A stretch of 64,000 nucleotides of DNA from Halococcus agarilyticus (GTDB taxonomy: Archaea > Halobacteriota > Halobacteria > Halobacteriales > Halococcaceae), in assembly GCF_000334895.1 (NCBI RefSeq), contig NZ_BAFM01000002.1, forward strand, positions 1 through 64,000, given 5' to 3'. The notes beneath the pieces are model-generated. The model worked only from the letters and a program-made list of their open reading frames with translations. It searched no databases and was not told where the DNA came from. Position 1 is the stretch's first letter. Each line of letters starts with the position of its first letter. Shown piece by piece: positions 9,419 through 18,015 of this stretch. The position numbers and the translations under genes were made by a program.

Positions 9419-10006
9419 GTGGTCGACCTCGCGAGCGCCGCCGCGGCGATCCGGGAGGGCGAGGTGGTCGTCTACCCGACCGAGACGGTCTACGGCCTGG
9501 CCGCGGACGCGCTCTCGCCGGGGGCGGTCGAGCGCGTGTTCGCGGTCAAGGGCCGGAGTCGCGAGAAGCCGATCTCGCTCGCGGTCCCCGACGTCGCGGC
9601 GGCGGCGGAGTACACCCGCCCGACCGCACGGGAACAACGGTTCATGCGTGCGTTCCTGCCCGGTCCGGTCACCGTGCTCGTCGAGGCGCGCGAGACGGTT
9701 CCCGATGTCCTGACCGCCGGTGGAGACCAGGTCGGGGTGCGCGTACCCGACCACCCGACCGCGCTCGCGCTCCTTCGCGAGGTCGCCCCGCTCACCGCGA
9801 CGAGCGCGAACGTGAGCGGGAACCCCAGCGCGAGGCGGGCCGACGACGTCGATGGTGCGGTTCGGGAGGCGAGCGCAGCGGTGATCGGCGGCGGCGAACT
9901 CCCCGGAACCGAGAGCACCGTGGTCGACGTCGCCGAGGACACGATCCACCGACGCGGCGCGCGCGCCGACGAGATCGCGGCGTGGCTCGACCGCAGTGGG
10001 GAGTAG
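9419..10006 (+). CDS. Threonylcarbamoyl-AMP synthase (Sua5/YciO/YrdC family)
   Basis: A 195-residue YrdC-domain protein that makes threonylcarbamoyl-AMP from threonine, bicarbonate and ATP for t6A37 modification of ANN-decoding tRNAs. Seen motifs are YPTETVYGLA, the KGRSREKPISL basic loop, and the TSANVSGNPS nucleotide-binding segment. It lacks the extra C-terminal Sua5 domain, so it is the short YrdC form. GTG 9419 is chosen because it begins just after the redoxin stop; a longer frame runs back inside the redoxin gene. Confidence 0.93.
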   Translation: MVDLASAAAAIREGEVVVYPTETVYGLAADALSPGAVERVFAVKGRSREKPISLAVPDVAAAAEYTRPTAREQRFMRAFLPGPVTVLVEARETVPDVLTAGGDQVGVRVPDHPTALALLREVAPLTATSANVSGNPSARRADDVDGAVREASAAVIGGGELPGTESTVVDVAEDTIHRRGARADEIAAWLDRSGE

Positions 10007-10009
10007 TAA

Positions 10010-10666
10010 TCAGCCGAGCCCGAGCAGCGAGCGGAGCGAGCGGGTCTTCACGCCGCATTCCTCGCGGTACTCGCAGTGTTCGCATTTCGCACTGTCGTCG
10101 AGGCGCGGCGGCGGTCCGTCGATCGATTCGAGCGTTCGGACCGCGCGACGGTAGGCCGCCTTTCGCCGCGTGGTGAGCGGGACTTCCCGAACGATTCCGT
10201 GGGTCGGGTACTCGACGAACGCCCGTTCGACCGGCGTCTCGCGCTCCCAGGCGAGCGCCTTCGCGGCCGCGACGGCGTGGACAGTCTGAGAGTGCCAGAC
10301 GCCGTTTTCGGGCGGGCTGCCGGCCGATAGCAGCGACGGGGTGGGCGAATCGAGTTCGAGCACTTTGTGAGCGATCCCGCGACACTCCTTGCCGGTGAGG
10401 AAGACGTCGCGCGCGTCGGGGCGACAGAGCGCGTCGAACGCATCGAGGCGCGCCTTCGCACACGAGAGATTCGAGCGGTACTGGGTCGGCGTGACCGCGA
10501 TCGGTTCGCTCGCGAGATCAGCGCCGTCGAGGAGATCGGGATACCGGAAGGCGAGGTCACGGCGCTCTTCGACCTCGGGCGGCGGATCGCGGTCGTCGTC
10601 CTGCCATCGGTAGTAGCACTTCCGGGGGCAGTACGCCGCCGTTCGAAGGTCGCTGAACGCGTGCAT
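10010..10666 (-). CDS. Solitary Cas4-like RecB-family nuclease
   Basis: A 218-residue PD-(D/E)XK nuclease-fold protein resembling Cas4/Dna2. It has N-terminal Cys residues in AYCPRKCYYR (13 and 17) and a C-terminal cluster CEHCEYREECG, the layout of a 4Fe-4S Cas4. VEYPTHGIVREVPLT probably carries the catalytic Glu/Lys region. No CRISPR array or other cas gene is in the window, so it is a stand-alone haloarchaeal Cas4-like protein, perhaps acting in DNA repair or end processing. It converges with the Sua5 gene (3 bases between stops). Confidence 0.82.
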   Translation of the reverse strand: MHAFSDLRTAAYCPRKCYYRWQDDDRDPPPEVEERRDLAFRYPDLLDGADLASEPIAVTPTQYRSNLSCAKARLDAFDALCRPDARDVFLTGKECRGIAHKVLELDSPTPSLLSAGSPPENGVWHSQTVHAVAAAKALAWERETPVERAFVEYPTHGIVREVPLTTRRKAAYRRAVRTLESIDGPPPRLDDSAKCEHCEYREECGVKTRSLRSLLGLG

Positions 10667-10699
10667 ACCACGCGGTGGTCGCGGCTTCGGTGATAAACG

Positions 10700-11156
10700 C
10701 TCGCACGGTGAGGCGGTTGCGGTGGTGGAGCGGTAGCGGTGGCGGTGTGTTGGCGGTGGTGGTAGCGGTGGCGGTGTGTTGGCGGTGGCGGTGTGTTGGC
10801 GGTGGCATGGTGGCGCGGTGCGGAGCCTGGCGTCCTGACGAACGAAGTGAGTCGAGGCTCAGGAGAGCGTTGCTCTCCTGGCGGATGAAGGGCGACGGCG
10901 TGAGCGGTGGGTGGCGCGAACGTAGTGAGCGCCGCCGAGCGAACGGGGAGCGGAGCGACCCGTGAGCAACGCGAGCGCCCGAGGGCTTCGGCGGTGCTGT
11001 ACGGGGCGGTTGCGGGGTGGTCGCGGGGAGTGCCAGCAGTTCTACCGCGAAGCGACCGCAGGGAGCGAGCGGGTGTTTTTAGCGTCGATTTTTGCAAGGA
11101 GTGGTGCCCGCAGCGCGCCGCAGGCGCGCGAGGACACCCGACGCAGTAAAAAGGTA
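10700..11156 (-). repeat. Stop-proximal dispersed element, copy 2
   Basis: Fills most of the space between the Cas4-like gene and the second cdc48. In minus-strand sense it begins within a few bases of the cdc48 stop with a T-run, an imperfect stem-loop holding a nested GCGCGCC-GCA-GGCGCGC hairpin (11113-11129), GCAAAAA, then CTAAAAACACCCGCTCG and the GCCGAAGCCCTCG core, a perfect 8+3+8 hairpin (10861-10879), and a tail of ACCGC-type repeats. No coding signal is seen. Confidence 0.85.
10735..10805. repeat. 29-base tandem repeat in the element tail
   Basis: A direct tandem repeat with a 29-base unit beginning AGCGGTGGCGGTGTGTTGG at 10735 and again at 10764, followed by a third partial unit ending near 10805. 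It forms the distal, low-complexity end of the neighbouring dispersed element and probably arose by slippage. Confidence 0.85.
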
Positions 11157-13382
11157 CTACTGGAAGCCGATCCGACCGCCCGCCCGGTCGCGGCCGGTGT
11201 CGGTCCCGCCGCTCTCGAACTCCTCGGCCATCCGATCGTAGTAGTCGAGGATGTCGTCGGTGATGGTCGGGCGGACCGAGTCGAGCGCCGACCGGAAGTG
11301 ACGCATCTCGACGGTTTCGGCCTCCGAGTCGTCCCGGAGCGCGTGGATCGCAGCCTCGCGTGCGATGGATTCGAGATCGCTCCCCACGTAGCCGTCGGTG
11401 ATCTCGGCCATCTCGCGCAGGCTCACGTCCGCCGCGAGCGGCGTGTCGTCGGTGTGGATGCCGAGGATGCGCTCGCGGCCCTCGACGTCGGGCTGGCCCA
11501 CCATCACGAGCCTGTCGAATCTCCCGGAGCGGATCAGCGCGGGATCGATCATGTCCGGTCGGTTGGTCGCGCCGATCACCATCACGTTCTTCATGTCCTC
11601 CAGGCCGTCGAGCTCCGTGAGGAGCTGGTTCACGACCCGCTCGGAGACGTTCGAACCGACGTCGCCGCCACGGCTCGGAGCCAGACTGTCGAGCTCGTCG
11701 AAGAAGATCACGGTTGGCGAAACCTGCCGGGCCTTCCGGAACGTCTGGCGGATCGCCTTCTCCGACTCGCCGACCCACTTCGAGAGCAACTGGGGTCCCC
11801 GCACCGAGATGAAGTTGGCGTTGGTCTCGTTCGCGACCGCCTTCGCCATCAGGGTCTTGCCCGTTCCGGGCGGTCCGTAGAGCAACACGCCCGAGGGTGG
11901 CTCGATCCCCAACCTCGTGAATCGATCGGGGTTCGAGAGCGGCCACTCGACGGATTCTTTGACCTGGCCCTTCGCGTCGTCGAGCCCGCCGACGTCGTCC
12001 CACGTGATCTTCGGGAGTTCGACGAGCACCTCACGCATCGCGCTCGGCGAGACCTCGTTCAGCGCCCCGTCGAAGTCGTCGCGCTTGATGATCATCCGGT
12101 CGATCAGCGACGGCGGCACCTCCTCGCGGTCGAGGTCGATCTCGGGGAGATACCTCCGCAAGGCCTTCATCGCCGACTCCTTCGTGAGGCTCTCGATGTC
12201 GGCCCCGACGAACCCGTGGGTCTCGTCCGCGAGGTTCGCGAGGTTGACGTCGTCCGAGAGCGGCATTCCGCGCGTGTGGATCCGGAGGATCTCCTCGCGG
12301 CCGCGCTCGTCAGGTACTCCAATTTCGATTTCCCTGTCGAACCGGCCGGGCCGGCGGAGCGCGGGATCCACGCTGTCGACGCGGTTGGTGGCGGCGATCA
12401 CGATGACCTGACCGCGGCTTTCGAGCCCGTCCATCATCGTCAGGAGCTGGGCGACCACGCGGCGCTCGACCTCGCCGGTGACGTCCTCGCGCTTTGGCGC
12501 GATCGAGTCGAGCTCGTCGATGAAGATGATCGCGGGCGACTCCTCGGTGGCGTCCTCGAAGATCTCCCGCAACTGCTGTTCGCTTTCCCCATAGTACTTC
12601 GAGATGATCTCCGGACCGGCGATCGAGAAGAAACTCGCTGAGGTCTCGTTCGCGACCGCCTTCGCGAGGAGGGTCTTCCCGGTTCCCGGGGGACCGTGGA
12701 GCAGCACGCCCTGGGGCGGCTCGATCCCGAGCTTCTGGAAGATCTGGGGGTGTTTCATCGGGAGCTCGACCATCTCGCGCACCCGCTGAATCTCGCTGTC
12801 GAGCCCGCCGATGTCCTCATAGGTGATTCCCCCTCCAGTTTTCTCGAACCCCGAGATCGGCTCTTCGCGGAGTTCGACCTCGGTGTCCTCGGTGACGAGC
12901 GCCACGCCATCGGGATCGGTCTCGACCGCGATCAGCGGGATCGCCTGGCCCGGCGAGCGCATGAACGGGTGGTTGGTCGAGCTCATCACGGGGACGATGT
13001 CGCGCTCGACCACCGGGCGCTTCAGGATCTGGCGCTTGACCATCCCGGCGGCGTCGGAGCCGAACTGGACCGAGGCCTCCTCGGGCGGCGCGAGCACCAG
13101 CTTGTCGGCCTTTCGTTCCTCGGCCTTCCGGATCTCGACGCGCTCGCCGATGCTCACGTCGGCGTTCTGCCGCGTGAACCCGTCGATACGAACGGTATCG
13201 GTGTTCCAGTCCTGACGATCCGCGCGCCAGACCTTCGCGGCGGTGGTGTCGCCGCCCTCGATCTCGATGATGTCGCCCGGCGAGAGCTTGAGATGCAGCA
13301 GGGTGTCGGGATCTAACCGGGCGATGCCACGGCCCGAGTCGTTCGGGTACGCCTTCGCCACCTCCAGTTGGACTTCGTTCAT
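11157..13382 (-). CDS. Cdc48/VCP-type AAA ATPase (paralogue 2)
   Basis: Full-length 741-residue Cdc48/VAT homologue with an N-terminal double-psi barrel and substrate-recognition domain, then D1 and D2 AAA modules, each with GPPGTGKT and a FIDELD or FFDELD Walker B. Arginine-finger motifs ([10 protein letters not shown] and IRSGRFDR) are intact. It ends in GFQ, similar to the tail of paralogue 1. Unlike paralogue 1 it is monocistronic as far as seen, divergent from LarC. Both paralogues have the same non-coding element right after their stop codon, although the coding sequences are clearly diverged. Confidence 0.96.
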   Translation of the reverse strand: MNEVQLEVAKAYPNDSGRGIARLDPDTLLHLKLSPGDIIEIEGGDTTAAKVWRADRQDWNTDTVRIDGFTRQNADVSIGERVEIRKAEERKADKLVLAPPEEASVQFGSDAAGMVKRQILKRPVVERDIVPVMSSTNHPFMRSPGQAIPLIAVETDPDGVALVTEDTEVELREEPISGFEKTGGGITYEDIGGLDSEIQRVREMVELPMKHPQIFQKLGIEPPQGVLLHGPPGTGKTLLAKAVANETSASFFSIAGPEIISKYYGESEQQLREIFEDATEESPAIIFIDELDSIAPKREDVTGEVERRVVAQLLTMMDGLESRGQVIVIAATNRVDSVDPALRRPGRFDREIEIGVPDERGREEILRIHTRGMPLSDDVNLANLADETHGFVGADIESLTKESAMKALRRYLPEIDLDREEVPPSLIDRMIIKRDDFDGALNEVSPSAMREVLVELPKITWDDVGGLDDAKGQVKESVEWPLSNPDRFTRLGIEPPSGVLLYGPPGTGKTLMAKAVANETNANFISVRGPQLLSKWVGESEKAIRQTFRKARQVSPTVIFFDELDSLAPSRGGDVGSNVSERVVNQLLTELDGLEDMKNVMVIGATNRPDMIDPALIRSGRFDRLVMVGQPDVEGRERILGIHTDDTPLAADVSLREMAEITDGYVGSDLESIAREAAIHALRDDSEAETVEMRHFRSALDSVRPTITDDILDYYDRMAEEFESGGTDTGRDRAGGRIGFQ

Positions 13383-13519
13383 GGCTGGACCACGGGGATA
13401 CCTCTTCCTCGGTGCGTAGCGGAGTTATGCCTTTTGCCTGCGCCCCGAGCCGGTTCGAGAGCGCCGGGAGAGGAACGAACGACCGGGCGCTTTTTCGCGC
13501 CGGACGACCGCGTTCGGGT

Positions 13520-14848
13520 ATGCGAACGCTTGCCTTCGACGGGCGGATGGGTGCGAGCGGCGACATGCTCTGCGGGGCGCTGCTCGCCGCCGGTGCGGAT
13601 CCCGGTGTGTTAGAGTCGGTCGAGGATGCGCTCGACGTTCGGTACGCGATCGACGAGGTGACGAAAAACGGCATTCGTGCGACGACGGTCGACGTGCTTC
13701 TCGACGCTGACGGCGAACGTGACGATCCCGACGCTGCCGACACGGACGACGGCCACGAACACCACGGCCATCGTCACGGTCGCGACCACAACCACGAACA
13801 CGGTCACGACCATGCGCATGGCCACAACCACGCGGAGGGGGCGGGTCCCTCGCGGAGCTATCCCGAAGTCATGGATCTCGTCGAGTCGATGGATCTGTCA
13901 ACGGGTGTCGCGGCCGACGCGCTCGCGATCTTCGAGATCCTCGGGACGGCCGAGGCGGCGATCCACGGCACCGATCTCGACGACACCCACTTCCACGAGG
14001 TCGGTGCGGACGACGCCATCGCGGACGTGGTCGGTGCAGCACTCTTACTCGACGATCTCGACGTCGAGCGCGTCGTGACCACGCCGCTCGCGACCGGCGG
14101 CGGTGAAGTCACGATGAGCCACGGGACCTATCCAGTTCCAACCCCCGCAGTCGTCGAGATCGCCGAACGCGCCGCGTGGTCGCTCCGGGGTGGCCCGGTC
14201 GAGACCGAGCTCCTCACCCCGACGGGCGCGGCGATCCTCACCCACGTCGCCGACGGCGTCGAGCGACTGCCCACGCTCCGAATCGAGGAATCGGGCTACG
14301 GCGCGGGCGATCACGAGTTCCCCGAGCACCCGAACGTGCTCCGTGCGCTCGTCGGCGACGGTGAGGGCGGACTGATCGAGGACGACATCCGGGTGCTCGA
14401 AACGACCCTCGACGACGCCACGCCCGAGGTGCTCGGCGGGCTCCACGACAGTCTGCGGGATGCCGGCGCGCGCGACGTGTCAGTAATGCCGACCACGATG
14501 AAGAAGTCCCGGCCGGGCCACCTCGTGAAGGTGATCGTCAAACCGGAGGACGCCGAACGCGTGGCTCGCAAGCTCGCGGTCGAGACGGGGACGTTGGGAG
14601 TCCGCGAGACCGGCGCGCGCCATCGCTGGATCGCCGACCGCGCGTTCGAGACCGCTACCGTCGAGATCGAGGGTGGCGAGTACGAGGTCGACGTGAAGAT
14701 CGCGAGCGACGCCGCAGGAGAGGTGTACGACGTGAGCGCGGAGTACGACGACGCGGCTGCGGTCGCGGCGGAGACGGGGAGGGCGGTACGGGAGGTCGTG
14801 CGCTTGGCGGAGGCGGCGATCACTCGACCGGCGAAAGGGTCCAGCTGA
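13520..14848 (+). CDS. larC: LarC-type nickel insertion protein (DUF111) with His-rich insert
   Basis: A 442-residue LarC homologue, the CTP-dependent nickel insertase that completes the pincer cofactor of lactate racemase and related enzymes. It has the N-terminal FDGRMGASGDMLCGALL motif, the HFHEVGADDAIADVVGA motif and the C-terminal MKKSRPGHLVKV segment. Residues 77-105 form a His-rich loop with 13 His, likely to bind or store nickel. ATG 13520 gives the family start; the longer frame has no support. LarB and LarE are not in the window. Its last 29 bases overlap the convergent lipoprotein gene. Confidence 0.92.
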   Translation: MRTLAFDGRMGASGDMLCGALLAAGADPGVLESVEDALDVRYAIDEVTKNGIRATTVDVLLDADGERDDPDAADTDDGHEHHGHRHGRDHNHEHGHDHAHGHNHAEGAGPSRSYPEVMDLVESMDLSTGVAADALAIFEILGTAEAAIHGTDLDDTHFHEVGADDAIADVVGAALLLDDLDVERVVTTPLATGGGEVTMSHGTYPVPTPAVVEIAERAAWSLRGGPVETELLTPTGAAILTHVADGVERLPTLRIEESGYGAGDHEFPEHPNVLRALVGDGEGGLIEDDIRVLETTLDDATPEVLGGLHDSLRDAGARDVSVMPTTMKKSRPGHLVKVIVKPEDAERVARKLAVETGTLGVRETGARHRWIADRAFETATVEIEGGEYEVDVKIASDAAGEVYDVSAEYDDAAAVAAETGRAVREVVRLAEAAITRPAKGSS

Positions 14849-15242
14849 GCTGGCCGCTCCCGTCGACGGAGACCGTCGCGTACGTTCCGCTGCTGGTGTC
14901 GCCGATACCGTCGATGGGGTTGAACGCGAACTCGATCGTCTCGTCGTCGCTACCGAGCGTCGCCTCGATCTCGAAGCGGCCGTCCGTGGTGACGAACTCG
15001 GGATAGCTCTTGGTCTCGTCGGCGTCGACGGCGAACGTCCCCGAAAGCTCGCTCTCGACGGCCGGCGAGGTGGTCGGTCCGTCGACGACCCGTACCTCGA
15101 TGACGTGTGCGAGGGAGTGGCTGTTCTCGACGACGAGCGTTCCGGGATCGTAGCCGTCATCGCCGGTGATCGCCGAGCAGCCCGCCACGCCGCCGATACC
15201 GCCGAGCGCGAGGGCCCGAAGCACGCCGCGTCGTGAAAGCAT
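14820..15242 (-). CDS. Tat-type lipoprotein, small beta-rich
   Basis: A 140-residue secreted protein. The N terminus has a twin-arginine-like SRRGVLRALALGG and a lipobox-like GVAGC (Cys22), so it should be exported folded and lipid-anchored. The mature part is acidic and beta-rich, of the kind seen in many small haloarchaeal surface lipoproteins (TLVVENSHS, FNPIDGIGDTSSG). Function is unknown. It ends inside the LarC coding region on the other strand. The upstream region is AT-rich (GCAAAAAAGTTTAGC near 15265). Confidence 0.85.
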   Translation of the reverse strand: MLSRRGVLRALALGGIGGVAGCSAITGDDGYDPGTLVVENSHSLAHVIEVRVVDGPTTSPAVESELSGTFAVDADETKSYPEFVTTDGRFEIEATLGSDDETIEFAFNPIDGIGDTSSGTYATVSVDGSGQLSWTLSPVE

Positions 15243-15390
15243 CGTATCCGCGTTCCTCTCTATCGCAAAAAAGTTTAGCTTCTGCTGTCATTTCCTCGCC
15301 ATCCGGCCGGTCGCTGGCTTCTGTATCATCGAAAGCGATGTGGCGGTGCGAGAGGTCGTCCAGGATACGAGGACGTGAGGGGTGAGGATT

Positions 15391-16014
15391 TCAGCCCGTT
15401 CCGTTCTGCCGATCCCGCCAGAGTTCTCGTGCGTCGAGGGCCGGATCGGCGAAGTCCAGCGTCCACGCCGGCACGTCCTCTACTTCCCAGTATTCGAGTG
15501 CTTCGCCCTCGTGAGAGAGTTCGAGCGTCCCGCCGACGGGCTCACAGAGGTAGACCAGACCGACGTGACCGTGTGGGTTGAGCTCGTTCGGTTCCATCGG
15601 ATAGCCATCCACGATGTCGACCGTCTCGACGTCCAGTCCGGTCTCCTCACACGCTTCGCGGGTGGCGGCCGTCGCGGGCGACTCGTACGGCTCGACCGCG
15701 CCGCCGGGGATGTCCCATGTCCCGGCCACCGGCCCGTCGTCGGGACGTTTCATCAGCAATATCCGTCCCCCGTCGTCGAATATCGCGGCCTTCGCTCCGA
15801 TATGCGGCGTGACGTAGCCGAGGTCTCGCGCCAGGCGATCGTGGACGTCCGCCGGCGGACAATCGAGTGTCTCACCATAGTACTCGCTCACGAGTTCGAG
15901 CATGCGCTCGTAGCGCTCGCGGTCGTACGGGTCGTCCGCGAAGAAGAGCCCGTTCTGGGCCATCACGCGGAGTTCATCGAGCAGCGGCAGGATGTCCACG
16001 CTGTCGTCGGTCAT
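15391..16014 (-). CDS. NUDIX hydrolase with N-terminal extension
   Basis: A 207-residue NUDIX pyrophosphatase. The Nudix box runs from GAVEPYESPA to REACEETGL, with all consensus Gly/Arg/Glu positions present. Residues 1-65 form a helical N-terminal domain often found in ADP-ribose or nucleotide-sugar hydrolases, so a nucleoside-diphosphate-sugar substrate is plausible. The start overlaps the stop of the preceding RNase H-like gene by ATGA, so they form a two-gene operon. Confidence 0.9.
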   Translation of the reverse strand: MTDDSVDILPLLDELRVMAQNGLFFADDPYDRERYERMLELVSEYYGETLDCPPADVHDRLARDLGYVTPHIGAKAAIFDDGGRILLMKRPDDGPVAGTWDIPGGAVEPYESPATAATREACEETGLDVETVDIVDGYPMEPNELNPHGHVGLVYLCEPVGGTLELSHEGEALEYWEVEDVPAWTLDFADPALDARELWRDRQNGTG

Positions 16015-16742
16015 CGGTCCCGGTGCTCCGTGAGCGCTTCCTCGATGGTCAGTTCGCCGGCGGCCACGCGACGTGCGAGCCCCTCGTCGATCTCCCGGTT
16101 GCCCTCTGACTGCTCGCGCGAGCGCGCCTTGATCACGTCGAGTTCGCCCACGGTGGGCTCGACGGTGCGCTCCCTGATCCGATCGCCCGAGCGCCGCGCG
16201 ATGTTGACGGCGGCGAGCACGTCGCCCATCCCACGCGCGCCGGTGCCGAGGTAGGGCGTGGTCCCGGTCTCGTCGACCAGTTCGACGGGAACGTCGAGGT
16301 CGTCGATGAGCGCGGCTCCCTTGAGCCGCGCGCCGTCGCCGATCCGGACCACGGGATCGGCCGCGTCGGCGATCTCGTCGGCGATGACGCCTGCTGCGTC
16401 GGCGAGCGGGACGTGAAACGCCGCCACGACGACCTCGCCCGAGAACACCGCGATTCCGGGGCGTTCGCCCGGGTCGACGCCGATGATCGTTCGGCCGCCG
16501 TCGCGCAGCGTCGCGAGCGCCCTATCGACTGCCCGGCGTGGCTCCTCCGGATCGGCCTCGACGCGCTCGATTCCGGCGGTCGCTTCGGGGTCGAACTCGT
16601 CGTCGGTCGTGGTGACGAGCACGCGCGCCCGCTCGGGGAGCGCGTCGCCCGGTTCGACGGTGGTGAACTCGACCCCGCGCTCGCGGAGGTTGGTCACGAC
16701 CCCATGGTAGACCTCGAAGTCCTCGGTGGCGACGACGATCAC
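16011..16742 (-). CDS. RNase H/RuvC-fold-like conserved haloarchaeal protein
   Basis: A 243-residue protein of unknown role. The central segment IIGVDPGERPGIAVFSG resembles the first strand and catalytic Asp of RNase H-fold proteins such as RuvC, YqgF and DUF460, and GDGARLKG plus a later Asp fit the same fold; the assignment is an inference. I use GTG 16742: the longer GTG start at 16775 would translate through the TTTAAT promoter box, which lies about 26 bases upstream of 16742. It overlaps the NUDIX gene by four bases and diverges from radB. Confidence 0.75.
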   Translation of the reverse strand: MIVVATEDFEVYHGVVTNLRERGVEFTTVEPGDALPERARVLVTTTDDEFDPEATAGIERVEADPEEPRRAVDRALATLRDGGRTIIGVDPGERPGIAVFSGEVVVAAFHVPLADAAGVIADEIADAADPVVRIGDGARLKGAALIDDLDVPVELVDETGTTPYLGTGARGMGDVLAAVNIARRSGDRIRERTVEPTVGELDVIKARSREQSEGNREIDEGLARRVAAGELTIEEALTEHRDR

Positions 16743-16858
16743 TCTCCTGACTTTGCCCCCGGCCCAATTAAACACTCACCCGGGCGGCCCGACGTGATCG
16801 CGGGGTGGCCGACGAGGGCGATGGGTCCCTTTTTCATCGGCGGGCGCGAATCGTAGGT

Positions 16859-17554
16859 GTGAGCGATCCGATCCCGACGGGCTGTGCGACCGTCGACGAC
16901 CTCCTCGGCGGCGGCCTGGCGCGTGGGGCCATCACCCAGGTGTACGGCCCGCCGGCGGCCGGCAAGACCAACATCGCGCTGTCAGCGGCAGTCGACGTCG
17001 CTGCCGGCGGCGGGACGGTCTGCTATCTCGACACCGAGGGGCTCTCAGCCGAGCGGTTCGAGCAGATCGCGGGGGCACGCGACGCCGATCTCGCCGACCT
17101 CTCCTCGCGGATCGTGGTCTCCGAGGCGCTCGATTTCACGGAGCAGGAGGAGGCGGTTCGGGACGCCGAACAGCTCGCCGAGCGCGCGTCGCTGATCGTG
17201 CTCGACAGCGCGACGGGGTTCTACCGGCTGGAACGCACCACCGAGGAGAGCGGCGAGACCCTCCGGCGAGTGGGTCGCCAGCTCACTCATCTCCTCGGGC
17301 TCGCGCGCCGGCACGACCTCGCGGTGCTCGTCACGAACCAGGTGTTCTCCGATCCGGAGTCCGAGTCCGGCCGCGCCAGGCCGCTCGGCGGTCACACCCT
17401 CGCGCACCTGACCGGCGTGATCGTCCGGCTCGAACGGTTCAGAGCGGGAAACCGTCGTGCGACGCTCGAAAAGCACCCTGCGAAGGCCGCCGGTGACACC
17501 GTTCGATTCGCGATCACGGATACGGGGCTCGAAGCCGTCGAGGAGGAGGTGTAG
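16859..17554 (+). CDS. radB: RadB, RadA/RecA paralogue
   Basis: A 231-residue RadB, the euryarchaeal RecA-fold paralogue that assists RadA in homologous recombination. It starts at GTG 16859 with the typical PIPTGCATVDDLLGGG, Walker A GPPAAGKT at 30-37 and Walker B SLIVLDSATGFYRL. It lacks the N-terminal HhH domain of RadA, as expected. Other motifs are VLVTNQVFSD and RPLGGHTLAH. It is followed by the non-coding element shared with the convergent CBS gene. Confidence 0.94.
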   Translation: MSDPIPTGCATVDDLLGGGLARGAITQVYGPPAAGKTNIALSAAVDVAAGGGTVCYLDTEGLSAERFEQIAGARDADLADLSSRIVVSEALDFTEQEEAVRDAEQLAERASLIVLDSATGFYRLERTTEESGETLRRVGRQLTHLLGLARRHDLAVLVTNQVFSDPESESGRARPLGGHTLAHLTGVIVRLERFRAGNRRATLEKHPAKAAGDTVRFAITDTGLEAVEEEV

Positions 17555-17559
17555 CGGCT

Positions 17560-18015
17560 GCGGTGGTGGCGGTTGCGGATGCGGGGCGGATGCGGTGCGG
17601 GCCTGGAGGGAGAAGGGCGAGGGCGCGAGTGAACGAAGTGAACGAGCGCCCGAGGGCTTCGGCGGTGCGGGGCGGTTGCGGGGCGGTTGCGGGGCTGGTG
17701 GATGTGGAGCGGTTGCGGCTGCGGACCTCGGTGGATCGAGGGCGAGCGACCGCAGGGAGCGAGGGCTCGGGCGGTGCTGTGCAGGAAGGTTGCGGGGAGG
17801 CTGGTGATTGTACCGCGAGCGAACGAGCGGGAGTTTTTGGTCCACCGGAAGACGCTTCGCGTCTTCCGAGCTCTGCCTCACTTCGTTCGGCAGAACAGGT
17901 TTTTGCAAGTGGGGTCGGCGGAACCGCTTCGCGGTTCCGCCTGCTCGTAGGACGCAGAGCGTCCCACGCTGGTCAAGCGAGCGCGACCCCCCCCCCGCAG
18001 TAAAAAAGTGGGCCT
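17560..18015 (-). repeat. Stop-proximal dispersed element, copy 3 (two cores)
   Basis: Fills the gap between radB and the CBS-HPF gene. In minus sense it begins at the CBS stop with a T-run (about 18001-18006), a stem-loop, GCAAAAACC and the core, and holds two core units. Its loops contain extra perfect hairpins: 17846-17868 (GGAAGACG stem), 17917-17941 (10-bp stem around CTTCG) and 17950-17964. It ends in GCGGTTGCGG-rich sequence at the radB side. No gene is seen. Confidence 0.85.

Noticed and set aside
10735-10805. Regular repeats near a Cas4-like gene, as a possible CRISPR array
   Set aside because: The units are directly adjacent with no unique spacers and consist of GGCGGT low-complexity sequence.
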